A DNA stretch of 64,000 nt from JBBROS01 sp965199595 (GTDB lineage: Bacteria; Pseudomonadota; Alphaproteobacteria; Acetobacterales; Acetobacteraceae), in NCBI GenBank assembly GCA_965199595.1, contig OZ241182.1:620001-684000 (forward strand), read 5' to 3'. How positions within the stretch are numbered: the stretch's first letter is position 1; each line of letters begins with the position of its first letter. This document shows positions 16,763-25,297 of the stretch, piece after piece. The position numbers were made by a program, and so were the translations under genes. The notes under the pieces are model-generated. The model was not told the origin of the DNA. It ran no database searches and saw nothing but the letters and a program-made list of their open reading frames with translations.

Positions 16763-17600
16763 GTTGTTGTTTGGCATAGCTTTCGCAGCATGAAGCGGAC
16801 CGACGCCCATTTCAGAAACGCAAGGGCGTTGTGGTTCAGGCGCTCCCAGTCCTTGGCCAGGCGGCGGCATCGGTTCAACCAGGCGATGGTGCGCTCCACG
16901 ATCCAACGCTTCGGCAGCACCACGAACTTGCCTGCGGCTGCGTCCGAGCGCCTGACGATCTCGACGTCAACCTGGCGGCATGCTCGGGCAAGGCCGGCCT
17001 GGAACTTCGGGCCGGCGTAGCCGCTGTCGGCGTAGAACTTGAGCAGGAACGGATACAGCCCGAACAGGGTCGCCATCACCAGCACGCCGCCATCCCTGTC
17101 CTGCACATCGGCGGCGTGCACCACCGCGTGCATCAGCAGGCCTTACGTGTCGACGAGGACGTGGCGCTTCTTGCCCTTGATCTTCTTTCCGGCGTCGTAG
17201 CCGTGTCGATCCGAGCGCCCCCTTTTTCCGCGCTCTTCACGCTCTGGCTGTCGATGATGCCCACAGTGGGGCTGGCCTCGCGCCCCGCCTGCTCACGGCA
17301 CTGGACGTAGAGCGCATGGTGCAGGCGCGTCAGCGTGCCGTCCCAGGTCCAAAGGCTGAAGTAGTCGTGCACCGTGCTGCGCGGGGCCAGATCCTTGGGG
17401 ATTGCCGCCCATTGGCAGCCCGTGCCCAGGATGTACATGAGGCCATCCACCACGGCACGCATGTTGGCCGTGCGCTTGTTTCCGCCTCGCTTGGCGGGCG
17501 GGATCAGTCGTTCCACCAGCGCCCACTCGGCATCCGTCAGGTCCGTGGGGTAGCGCAACCTGCTCCGGTCATAGCGGCCTCGGTTCTCAGCAGTCCACAT
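16759..17600 (-). pseudogene. IS5-family transposase, frameshifted with a nonsense codon
   Basis: The N-terminal half (RLRYPTDLTDAEWALVERLIPP, GTGCQWAAIPKDLAPRSTVHDYF, IIDSQSVKSAEKGGARID) loses its frame after GARID by one base; the true frame would continue GYDAGKKIKGKKRHVLVDT. A second lesion is a TAA at the position where relatives have Gln (D-T-Q-G-L). The C-terminal half then reads MHAVVHAADVQDRDGGV to RWIVERTIAWLNRCRRLAKDWE. Two independent lesions make it a pseudogene. The final stop is completed by flanking DNA. Confidence 0.8.
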
Positions 17601-17643
17601 CCACAGACCTGTCCAGACACATCTGGACGTACCAAACCACAAC
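16763..17643 (-). mobile_element. IS5-family insertion sequence (inactive)
   Basis: About 880 bp. The termini are inverted repeats with 11 of 12 matches: GTTGTTGTTTGG at 16763-16774 and, on the other strand, GTTGTGGTTTGG at 17632-17643. The enclosed transposase is broken. No clear target duplication was recognised. Confidence 0.65.
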
Positions 17644-17737
17644 CAGCCTCAAACACTCAAGATGATCTCGGATGGACACTGACATGTCGGCCGTCTCATA
17701 GTCGTTAACAAGTTCCGAGATCGAAGATCAGGGTGCG

Positions 17738-17935
17738 GTGCCGAACATTCCGCCCAAGCGCACCCGGAGATTGAAGAGCTGCTTCAGCCCGGTGCTCTAC
17801 CGCGGCCGCAACGCCATGGAACGCATGTTCTGCTGCCTCAAGGGCTTCCGCCGTATCGCCACCCGATACGACAAGCTCGCCCCAACTTCCTCAATGCCAT
17901 CTAACCTTGCCGCTGCCGTCAGCTACTGGCTATAA
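17738..17935 (+). pseudogene. C-terminal remnant of another IS5-family transposase
   Basis: PNIPPKRTRRLKSCFSPVLY followed by RGRNAMERMFCCLKGFRRIA and TRYDKLAPTSSMPSN..LAAAVSYWL is the conserved C-terminus of IS5-group DDE transposases, including the YRGRNxxER element. The upstream part is absent and a local change has garbled the usual N-F-L segment. It is orientated opposite to the preceding IS5 copy. Confidence 0.65.
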
Positions 17936-18303
17936 GGCCAGACTCTAACCAACCCTTTGACCGATCTCATACATCACCGATCCTTGTTGTCCGTAGCCCA
18001 ACAAGATTATGTAAGAGCAACTAGCACCGGCAAGTTTGGGGACTGTTCTAGCAAATCCAGTTGGCAGACGCCTTGAACGAGCGTGTTCAGGTGCGGCAAG
18101 CAGTGACCATCAATGATCTAGGAGCCGCCGATGTCGGTCGAATCAGACCAAAGCCTCCACGCCGCGTCGCAGCATCCCAGTGGTTCCATCAATGAGACGG
18201 CCGAGACGATCAGTCTGCTTGAACAAACATCGACGCCGGATTAATTGTTTTGGTCACCAACACGTACTGCTCGAGAAGGGTGGAGATCAGGGGGCAAGCC
18301 AGA
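17936..18303. other. Upstream region of the first catabolic cluster
   Basis: About 370 bp without a supportable gene, relatively AT-rich in its first part. It must contain the promoter of the plus-strand operon starting at 18304. I could not fix a single promoter; an AT-rich stretch with TTAATTGTTTTGG lies about 55 bp before the start codon. Confidence 0.35.
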
Positions 18304-19269
18304 ATGAAGAGCCTTCAGCCGTTCCTCGGGGCGGGCCGGCACGTGGCGGTGATCGGCACCGGGGTGATCGGCGCCAGCTGGGCCGCGACGTTCCTGGCCC
18401 AGGGCTTCGACGTGCGCGCGACCGATCCCGCGGCGGACGCGGAAGCGATGGTGCGCGACTTCGTGCAGGACTGCTGGCCAACGCTGGAGCGGTTCGGCCT
18501 GGCGCCGGGTGCCGCCCCGGACCGCCTGCGCTTCGAGGCCACGCCGGAAGCGGCCGCCGAGGGGGCAGGCTTCGTGCAGGAGAACGGCCCCGAGGTGCTG
18601 GCGGTCAAGCGCGACCTGTTCCACCGGCTGGACGAGGCGGCGCCGCCGGACGCGATCCTGGCCACCAGTTCGTCGACCATCATGGTTTCCGAGTTCCAGG
18701 ACGCCTGCCGCCGCCACCCGGGGCGCGTCGTGCTCGGCCATCCGTTCAACCCGCCGCACCTGATCCCGCTGGTCGAGGTCTGCGGCGGCGCCGGCACGTC
18801 GCCGGAGGCGCTGGACAGGGCGGTCGCCTTCTATCGAGGCTGCGGCAAGCACCCGATCCTGTTGCGGCAGGAGGTGCGCGGCCATGTCGCCAACCGGCTG
18901 CAGGCGGCGCTGTGGCAGGAGGCGTTCAACCTGGTTCGCAACGGCGTCGCCACGGTGGCGGACGTCGATGCCGCCATCTCGCACGGGCCGGGGCTGCGCT
19001 GGGCGCTGCTGGGCCCGTTCCTGAACCTGCACCTGTCCGGCGGCGCCCAGGGCATCGCCGGGCTGTTCGACAAGCCGCTCTGGGACGCCACGGAGCGGAT
19101 GTGGCGCGACCTCGGCACCGTGTCGGTGGATGGGGCGCTGGCGGCAACCGTCGCGGCGGGCGTGAGCGACGAACTGGCGGGGCGCGACCGGGCGGCGACC
19201 GTGGCGGCGCGCGACCAGGTGCTGACCGGGCTGCTGCGGCTGAAGGCCGGCGCGGCGGACCTTCCGTGA
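18304..19269 (+). CDS. 3-hydroxyacyl-CoA dehydrogenase-type NAD-dependent dehydrogenase
   Basis: A 321-residue protein of the 3-hydroxyacyl-CoA dehydrogenase/carnitine dehydrogenase group. The NAD motif VAVIGTGVIGASWAA starts near residue 14, ATSSSTIMVSEFQ and HPFNPPHLIPLVEV are the conserved catalytic blocks (His of HPFNPP), and the C-terminal helical domain follows. It would oxidise a 3-hydroxy acid or its CoA ester; in this cluster the beta-hydroxyacyl-CoA of a shortened phenylpropanoid side chain is a fitting substrate (inference). Stop overlaps the next start as TGATG. Confidence 0.8.
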   Translation: MKSLQPFLGAGRHVAVIGTGVIGASWAATFLAQGFDVRATDPAADAEAMVRDFVQDCWPTLERFGLAPGAAPDRLRFEATPEAAAEGAGFVQENGPEVLAVKRDLFHRLDEAAPPDAILATSSSTIMVSEFQDACRRHPGRVVLGHPFNPPHLIPLVEVCGGAGTSPEALDRAVAFYRGCGKHPILLRQEVRGHVANRLQAALWQEAFNLVRNGVATVADVDAAISHGPGLRWALLGPFLNLHLSGGAQGIAGLFDKPLWDATERMWRDLGTVSVDGALAATVAAGVSDELAGRDRAATVAARDQVLTGLLRLKAGAADLP

Positions 19270-21098
19270 TGCCGCAGCACGTGCCGCACGACGCCTGGCG
19301 GCAGGACCGCCCGGACGGCAGCATCCTGCTCGGCTCTCACCTGGCGCTCGGCCCGGTGGCCCATACCAGCGCGGACTGGCTGCACCGCTGGGCGGCGGAG
19401 GCGCCGGACCGCGTCTTCGTGGCCGAACGGTCCGGCGCGGGCTGGCGAGAGTTGCGCTACGGCGTGCTGCTGGAGCAGGTCCGGGCGGTGGCCGCGGCGC
19501 TGGCCGGGCGCGGGCTGGGGGCGGGAACGCCGATCGCGGTGCTGTCCGGCGCCGGGGTGGACCACGCGGTGCTCACCTTGGCGGCGCAGTACGCCGGCAT
19601 CCCGGTGGTGCCCCTGGCCGAGCAGTACTCGCTGGTGCCGGCGGCGCATCCGCGCCTGGTCCAGGCCATCCGCACCGTTCGGTCGCGCCTGGTGTTCGCC
19701 GACCGCGCGGCGCCGTTCGCCGCCGCCCTGGCGCTGGACTGCATGGCCGGGATCGAGGTGGTCTGCAGCGACCCGGCGGGCGCCCCCGGCCCGGTGACGC
19801 CCTTCGCCCACCTGCTGCGCGGCGATCCCGCCGTTGTTCTGGACCAGGTGCAGGCCGGCGTGGGGCCGGACACGGTGGCGAAGATCCTGTTCACCTCGGG
19901 CTCCACCGCAAACCCCAAGGGCGTGCTGACCACCCAGCGCATGATGTGCGTGAACCAGGCGCAGATGCTGGCCGCCATGCCCTACCTGCGCGCCCGGCCA
20001 CACCGCATCCTGGACTGGTTGCCCTGGAACCACGTGTTCGGCGGCAGCCACAACTTCAACCTGATGCTGGCCAATGGCGGCAGCCTCTACATCGATGACG
20101 GCAAGCCCACCCGGGCCGGCGTCGCCGCCACCATCCGCAACATCCGGGAGCACGCGGGCACGCTGGCGTTCAACGTGCCGGTCGGCTTCTCCCTGCTGGT
20201 GGCCGCCATGCGGGAGGACGCGGCGCTGCGCCGCGCATACTTCGCCGAGCTGGACCTGATCTTCTACGCCGCCGCCGCCGTGACGCCGGAGCTGTGGGCG
20301 GAGCTGGCGGCGCTGGCCCGGGCGGAGACGGGGCGGGTGCCGCTGATGTTCGCGGCCTGGGGCATGTCGGAAACCGCGCCCGCGGCCACGCAGACGCACC
20401 AGCCGGTGAGCCGCCCGGGCAATGTCGGCGTGCCGCTGCCGGCAGTGACGCTGAAGCTGCTGCCCGATGCCACGGGCCGCTGCGAGCTGCGGGTGAAGGG
20501 CCCCAACGTGATGCCGGGCTACTTCGAGGAGCCGGAGCGGACGCGCGAGGCGTTCGACGACGAGGGCTTCATGCTGACCGGCGACGCCGTCCGCTTCATC
20601 GACCCGGCGGACCCCAATGCCGGCCTCGCCTTCGATGGGCGGGTGGCGGAGGACTTCAAGCTGTCCACCGGCACCTGGGTGCGGGCCACCACCCTGCGGC
20701 TGGACGTGCTGGGCCAAGTCTCGGCGTTCGCGGCAGATGTGGTGCTGACCGGGCATGACCGGGACGAGCTGGGCCTGCTGGTGTTCCCGGACCGCCGTGC
20801 GCTGGAGGCCGCGGGGATCGAGGTTGCGGAGGAGGCTGGCGTGCTGTCCGCGCCCGGGCTGTCCGCGCTGGTGGGCGCGGCGCTGCGCGGGCTGTCCGGC
20901 CCGCAGGCTGGCTCCTCCACCCGCATCGCGCGGGCGCTGGTGCTGGCGGAGCCGCCCTCGATGACGGCGGGCGAGCTGACGGCCAAGGGCAGCATCAACG
21001 CCCGCCAGGTGCTGCAAAACCGGAGCGCCATGGTGAAACGGCTATACGATGACGCCGACCCGGCGGTGATCCGGCCCGGTTCGGAGACCACGGCATGA
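19269..21098 (+). CDS. Feruloyl-CoA synthase-like AMP-dependent ligase
   Basis: A 609-residue acyl-adenylate-forming ligase. The P-loop-like ILFTSGSTANPKGVL, FAAWGMSETAPA and PNVMPGYFEEPE are the adenylate motifs. The specific pattern AEDFKLSTGTWV and the C-terminal SMTAGELTAKGSINARQVL (with the catalytic Lys) are typical of feruloyl-CoA synthases rather than general acyl-CoA ligases. It would activate ferulate, p-coumarate or caffeate with ATP and CoA. Overlap with both neighbours indicates one transcript with the dehydrogenase and crotonase. Confidence 0.85.
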   Translation: MPQHVPHDAWRQDRPDGSILLGSHLALGPVAHTSADWLHRWAAEAPDRVFVAERSGAGWRELRYGVLLEQVRAVAAALAGRGLGAGTPIAVLSGAGVDHAVLTLAAQYAGIPVVPLAEQYSLVPAAHPRLVQAIRTVRSRLVFADRAAPFAAALALDCMAGIEVVCSDPAGAPGPVTPFAHLLRGDPAVVLDQVQAGVGPDTVAKILFTSGSTANPKGVLTTQRMMCVNQAQMLAAMPYLRARPHRILDWLPWNHVFGGSHNFNLMLANGGSLYIDDGKPTRAGVAATIRNIREHAGTLAFNVPVGFSLLVAAMREDAALRRAYFAELDLIFYAAAAVTPELWAELAALARAETGRVPLMFAAWGMSETAPAATQTHQPVSRPGNVGVPLPAVTLKLLPDATGRCELRVKGPNVMPGYFEEPERTREAFDDEGFMLTGDAVRFIDPADPNAGLAFDGRVAEDFKLSTGTWVRATTLRLDVLGQVSAFAADVVLTGHDRDELGLLVFPDRRALEAAGIEVAEEAGVLSAPGLSALVGAALRGLSGPQAGSSTRIARALVLAEPPSMTAGELTAKGSINARQVLQNRSAMVKRLYDDADPAVIRPGSETTA

Positions 21099-21919
21099 CC
21101 GGGCACGCCTTCGCGCCGGACTGGCTGCCCGCCTCGCTGTCCTGCACGGTGGACGGCACGGTGGCGGTGCTGGCGCTGAACCGGCCGGCGAAGCGCAACG
21201 CGCTGAACACGGAGCTGATCGAGGGGCTGCGGCGCTTCTTCTCGGACCCGCCGCCCGGGGCGCGGGCCGCCGTGCTGCACGGGATCGGCGAGCATTTCTG
21301 CGCCGGGCTGGACCTGTCCGACATCCGCGAGCAGGACGCGACCGAGGGGGTGTTCCACAGCCGGCTGTGGCACCGGGCCTTCGCGGCGATCGAGGGCGGC
21401 GACCTGCCCGTGGTGTCCGTGCTGCGCGGCGCGGTGATCGGCGGCGGGCTCGAACTGGCGGCGGCGACGCACATCCGGGTGGCGGAGCCCTCGACCTTCT
21501 ACGCGCTGCCGGAGGGAAGCCGCGGCATCTTCGTCGGCGGCGGCGGCTCCGTCCGCATCCCGCGGCTGATCGGGGTGGCGCGGATGGTGGACATGATGCT
21601 GACCGGGCGCACCTATGGCGCCGCGGATGGCGGGGCCATAGGCCTGTCGCAGTACCTGCCGGCGGCGGGCGAGGGATTGGCGCTGGCGACGGAGCTAGCC
21701 CGGCGCATTGCCGGCAATGCGCCCCTGAGCAACTTCGCCGTGCTGCAGGCCCTGCCCCGCATCGCCGGCGCCGACCCGGCCACGGGCTACCTGACGGAAA
21801 GCCTGATGGCCGCGGTCGCGGCGTCGGACGGCGAGGCCAAGCAGCGCCTCGCGGATTTCCTGGAGAAGCGCACCGCCAAGGTGAGCCACAACACGCAGGG
21901 CAGGGAGCCGTCATCATGA
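21095..21919 (+). CDS. Enoyl-CoA hydratase/isomerase family protein (crotonase)
   Basis: A 274-residue crotonase: VAVLALNRPAKRNALN at the N-terminus, HGIGEHFCAGLDLSDI (first oxyanion-hole loop) and LRGAVIGGGLELAAATHIRV (second loop). It could hydrate the feruloyl-CoA double bond, or act as hydratase-lyase; the position of the catalytic Glu residues was not resolved by eye. ATGA overlaps on both sides place it in the operon between the ligase and the binding protein. Confidence 0.85.
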   Translation: MTGHAFAPDWLPASLSCTVDGTVAVLALNRPAKRNALNTELIEGLRRFFSDPPPGARAAVLHGIGEHFCAGLDLSDIREQDATEGVFHSRLWHRAFAAIEGGDLPVVSVLRGAVIGGGLELAAATHIRVAEPSTFYALPEGSRGIFVGGGGSVRIPRLIGVARMVDMMLTGRTYGAADGGAIGLSQYLPAAGEGLALATELARRIAGNAPLSNFAVLQALPRIAGADPATGYLTESLMAAVAASDGEAKQRLADFLEKRTAKVSHNTQGREPSS

Positions 21920-23124
21920 AGCGCAGGACGATGTTGACCACCGCGGCGGCGGCCGCATTCGCAGGCCGGCCGGCCCGGGCCGTGGAGAAGCCGTTGCGCA
22001 TCGGCGTGCTGAACGACACGAGCGGGGTGTTCGCGGACTTCCAGGGACCCGGCTCCGTGCTGGCCACGCAGCTGGCGGTGGCGGATGCCGGCGGCACCGT
22101 GGGCGGCCGGGCCATCGAGATCGTCTCGGGCGACCACCAGAACAAGCCGGACGTCGGCATGACGGTGGTGCGCCGCTGGCTGGACCAGGATGGCGTGGAC
22201 GTGGTGATGGACGTGCCGAACTCCGCCATCGCGCTGGCGGTGTCGCAGTTCGTGAGCGAGCGGAACAAGGTGTTCATCGGCCTGGGCGCCGGCACCGCGG
22301 ACCTGACCGGTCACCGCTGCACCGCCAACACGCTGCACTGGGACTACGACACCTGGCAGACCAGCCAGGCGCTGGGCCGGGCCATCACGGAACGGGGCGG
22401 CAAGACCTGGTTCACCCTCGCCGCGGACTACGCCTTCGGCGCGGACCTGGACCGCAACGTGACGGCGGCGGTGCTGGCGGCGGGCGGCAAGGTGGTCGGC
22501 GGGGTGAAGGCGCCGTTCCCCTCCTCGGACTTCTCCTCCTTCCTGTTGCAGGCCCAGGCCTCCGGCGCGCAGGTGCTGGCGCTGAACAACGCGGGTGACG
22601 ACACCACCACGGCGCTGAAGCAGGCGGCGGAGTTCGGCCTCACCCGGTCCATGCAGGTGTGCGGACCCATCTACAACATCAACATCACCAAGGGCGTCGG
22701 CCTGGCGGTGGCGCAGGGCGTGCTGGGCGTCACCCCCTTCTACTGGGACGCCAATGACGGCACCCGCGCCTTCTCGCGCCGCTACGCCGCGCAATCCAAG
22801 AACCACGCCATGCCGAACGACATGCAGGCCGGCATGTACTCGGCCGCCGCCCACCTGTTCAAGGCCGTGGCCGCCGGGGCCGACCCGGCGGATGGCCGCG
22901 CCGTGGTGGCCAAGATGAAGGCTATGCCGACCGACGACCCGATCTACGGTCCCGGCTCCATCCGCTCGGACGGGCGCAAGCTCCATCCGGTGTACCTGTT
23001 CAGCACCAAGGCCCCGGGCGACAGCACCGGCGAGTGGGACCTCTACAGGATCCTCGCCACCATTCCGGCCGACAAGGCATTCCGCCCGCTGGCGGACGGC
23101 AAGTGCCCGCTGGTGGCGGGCTGA
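21916..23124 (+). CDS. ABC-transporter substrate-binding protein (branched-chain/aromatic acid type), orphan
   Basis: A 402-residue periplasmic binding protein of the Leu/Ile/Val (type I) family. A twin-Arg-like N-terminus (MKRRTMLTTAAAAAFAG) precedes LRIGVLNDTSGVFADFQGPG. The family C-terminus DKAFRPLADGKCPLV recurs in the proteins at 26313 and 52394. No permease or ATPase gene is adjacent, so it must share a transporter encoded elsewhere, possibly the Liv set at 41.4-45 kb. Relatives bind aromatic acids. It ends the plus-strand operon and faces a hairpin-rich terminator. Confidence 0.85.
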   Translation: MKRRTMLTTAAAAAFAGRPARAVEKPLRIGVLNDTSGVFADFQGPGSVLATQLAVADAGGTVGGRAIEIVSGDHQNKPDVGMTVVRRWLDQDGVDVVMDVPNSAIALAVSQFVSERNKVFIGLGAGTADLTGHRCTANTLHWDYDTWQTSQALGRAITERGGKTWFTLAADYAFGADLDRNVTAAVLAAGGKVVGGVKAPFPSSDFSSFLLQAQASGAQVLALNNAGDDTTTALKQAAEFGLTRSMQVCGPIYNINITKGVGLAVAQGVLGVTPFYWDANDGTRAFSRRYAAQSKNHAMPNDMQAGMYSAAAHLFKAVAAGADPADGRAVVAKMKAMPTDDPIYGPGSIRSDGRKLHPVYLFSTKAPGDSTGEWDLYRILATIPADKAFRPLADGKCPLVAG

Positions 23125-23140
23125 CGCCCAGAGCGCGACC

Positions 23141-23232
23141 GGATCAGACTGAACCAATCTGATCCGTGAGTCGCCCTCATCGACGACAGCTAGACCATAC
23201 CAGGCCGGCTCATCTTGAGCCGGACATGGTCT
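23141..23232. terminator. Two hairpins between convergent operons (bidirectional terminator)
   Basis: First hairpin: GGATCAGA (23141-23148) pairs with TCTGATCC (23158-23165). Second: CCGGCTCA (23205-23212), loop TCT, TGAGCCGG (23216-23223), enclosed by AGACCAT (23192-23198) and ATGGTCT (23226-23232). Neither has a long U tract. The site lies between two convergent operons. The first hairpin also resembles an interspersed alphaproteobacterial repeat, so a REP-like role is possible. Confidence 0.6.
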
Positions 23233-23237
23233 AAGCG

Positions 23238-24395
23238 TCAGCTCACCAGACCGGTGTAGTTCTCCGCCATCACCGTCTGCAGCTTCTCGGACGAGACCAG
23301 CGCGTCGAACTCGGCCCGCTGGAGGCGGCGGGTGAAGGCGTCCGCCTCCGGGAAGGTGTGCAGCAGCGCGGTCATGGACCAGGAGAACCGCTCCGTGCGC
23401 CAGATCCGGTCCAGCACGCGGGCCGAGTAGCCGTCGATCCCGGCATCGGAGCCGCCGCGGAACCGCTCGCGGAACGCCTCGTGCAGCAGGCGCACGTCGG
23501 CCATGGCGAGGTTCAGCCCCTTGGCCCCGGTGGGCGGCACGATGTGCGCGGAGTCGCCGGCCAGGAACAGGCGGCCGAAGCGCAGCGGCTCCGCCACGAA
23601 GGAGCGCAGCGGCGCGATGGATTTCTCGATGGACGGACCCGGCTGCAATGCGGCGGCGACCTCCGCCGGGATGCGCCGGGCCAGCTCGGCGTAGAAGCGG
23701 TCGTCGGGCCAGTCCTCCAGCTTCTCGTCCATGGAGCATTGCAGGTAGTAGCGGCTGCGGGTGGCGGAGCGCATGGAGCACAGGGCGAAGCCGCGCGCGT
23801 GGTGGGCATAGACCAGCTCGTGCGCTGCCGGGGGCTGGTCCACCAGCACGCCGAGCCAGCCGAAGGGATACACCCGCTCGAACAGCCGCAGCCGGTCCGC
23901 CGGGACGCTGGCGCGCGACACGCCGTGGAAGCCGTCGCAGCCGGCGATGACGTCGCAGTCCAGCGTCTGCCGCTCCCCGTTCCGGGTGAAGTGCACCGTG
24001 GGGCTGGCGTCCAGCCCTTCCAGCGCCACGTCGTTTGCCTCGTACACCGTCGGTGCCGTGCGCAGCGCCATCAGGTCGCGCGTCACCTCCGTCTGGCCAT
24101 AGACCATCACGGAGCGGCCGGTGAGCACCTTGAGGTCGATGCGCAGCGGGTCGCCGTCGAAGGACAGGGTGAAGCCGTCATGCGGCAGGCCCTCCGCCCG
24201 CATCCTTGCCCCGGCGCCGCTTTCTTCCAGCAGGTCCACCGTGCCCTGCTCCAGCACGCCGGCGCGGATGCGGCCCAGCACGTATTCCGGCGATTGCCGC
24301 TCGATCACCACGTTGTCGATGCCGTCCCGCGTCAGCAGGTGGCCGAGCATGAGCCCGGCCGGCCCGCCGCCGATGATCGCGACCTGGGTGCGCAC
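23238..24395 (-). CDS. pobA: 4-hydroxybenzoate 3-monooxygenase
   Basis: A 385-residue flavoprotein hydroxylase converting 4-hydroxybenzoate to protocatechuate with NADPH and oxygen. FAD motif IIGGGPAGLMLGHLL at 8-22, the family signature RIRAGVLEQGTVDLL, and the second FAD motif AGDSAHIVPPTGAKGLNLA are all present, and the length is that of PobA. The GTG start at 24395 lies 2 bp after the amidohydrolase stop. It is the last gene of the minus-strand operon and links side-chain cleavage products to the protocatechuate route. Confidence 0.92.
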   Translation of the reverse strand: MRTQVAIIGGGPAGLMLGHLLTRDGIDNVVIERQSPEYVLGRIRAGVLEQGTVDLLEESGAGARMRAEGLPHDGFTLSFDGDPLRIDLKVLTGRSVMVYGQTEVTRDLMALRTAPTVYEANDVALEGLDASPTVHFTRNGERQTLDCDVIAGCDGFHGVSRASVPADRLRLFERVYPFGWLGVLVDQPPAAHELVYAHHARGFALCSMRSATRSRYYLQCSMDEKLEDWPDDRFYAELARRIPAEVAAALQPGPSIEKSIAPLRSFVAEPLRFGRLFLAGDSAHIVPPTGAKGLNLAMADVRLLHEAFRERFRGGSDAGIDGYSARVLDRIWRTERFSWSMTALLHTFPEADAFTRRLQRAEFDALVSSEKLQTVMAENYTGLVS

Positions 24396-24397
24396 GG

Positions 24398-25297
24398 CTA
24401 TTCCCCTTCCGCCGGCAAGGCCGCCCGCGCGGCCTCGGCTTTCGCCAGCGCCTTGTCCAGCTTCAGGATGCGGGTGGCGTTGCCGGTGAACAGCTTTTCC
24501 GTGATGCCGGGCTTGAAGCCCTGCATCTCCCATTCGTCGCAGCACTGTGCCGGGCTCCAGCCCGGATAGTCGGAGCCGAACAGCACCTTGTCCTGCAGGC
24601 GGCGCTGCATGTCGTGCTTCAGCGGCGCGGGGATGTATTTGGGGCCCCAACCGGAAATGTCGATCGACACGTTGCGCTTGTGCAGGGCCACGGCGATCAG
24701 CTCCTCCGTCCAGGGCCAGCCGGGATGGGCGGCGACGATGTTGAGGCGTGGGAAGTCGGCGGCCACGCTGTCGATGTGGATGGGGCGGCCGTGGTCCAGC
24801 TTGTAGCCGAGCCCGCCCGCCTCGCCGGCGCCGATGGCGGTGGTGCCGCAATGGATCAGCACCGGGGCGCCCAGGGATTGCAGCAGGTCCCAGATCGGCG
24901 CGAAGCGGGGGTCGGCCGGGCAGAAGCCCTGCACCGGCGGCTGGTACTTCACGCCCATCAGGCCCAGGTCGCGGATGGCGTGCTCGATCAGCTCCAGCCC
25001 CTTGCGGCCGCGCCAGGGGTCCACCATCGCCCAGCCCGGCAGGAACACGTCCGGGAAGTTCCGGGTCAGCGCCGCCAGGTCCTCGTTGGAATAGACGCCG
25101 CCGCCCGCACCATGCTCCGCGTCCCAGGCGATCGGGATGGCGACCGCGTCGTCGCGGCGGAAATCCAGCGCGATGCGCTCGTCGGGCCGCGCGTCGAACT
25201 GGCCCTTGAACATGCGCTGGGCGGAGGCGATGAACGGCGCGGAGGCCTCCACGTAGGCCTGGTTCATCGGATGGACGTGGACGTCGATCGCTCTCAC
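24398..25297 (-). CDS. Amidohydrolase-family protein (ACMSD/decarboxylase-like)
   Basis: A 299-residue metal-dependent TIM-barrel protein of the amidohydrolase_2 family. Metal ligands are visible: HVH at 7-9, H149 (VLIHCG), H191 (AAHPGW) and D243 (FGSDYPG). This family includes decarboxylases of aromatic acids and aminocarboxymuconate semialdehyde as well as hydrolases. The GTG start overlaps the stop of the CobW-type gene as GTGA, so the two are translationally coupled. A metal-supplying GTPase directly upstream fits the Zn- or Mn-dependent active site (inference). Confidence 0.8.
   Translation of the reverse strand: MRAIDVHVHPMNQAYVEASAPFIASAQRMFKGQFDARPDERIALDFRRDDAVAIPIAWDAEHGAGGGVYSNEDLAALTRNFPDVFLPGWAMVDPWRGRKGLELIEHAIRDLGLMGVKYQPPVQGFCPADPRFAPIWDLLQSLGAPVLIHCGTTAIGAGEAGGLGYKLDHGRPIHIDSVAADFPRLNIVAAHPGWPWTEELIAVALHKRNVSIDISGWGPKYIPAPLKHDMQRRLQDKVLFGSDYPGWSPAQCCDEWEMQGFKPGITEKLFTGNATRILKLDKALAKAEAARAALPAEGE

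Noticed and set aside
18831..21017. A 728-residue open frame on the minus strand opposite the feruloyl-CoA synthase-like gene
   Set aside because: It has His/Gln/Arg-rich composition typical of shadow frames in GC-rich DNA, while the plus strand carries clear ligase and dehydrogenase motifs.
21787..23781. A 664-residue minus-strand frame opposite a binding protein and across the terminator
   Set aside because: It would span a hairpin-rich convergent terminator, and both flanking real genes are better supported.
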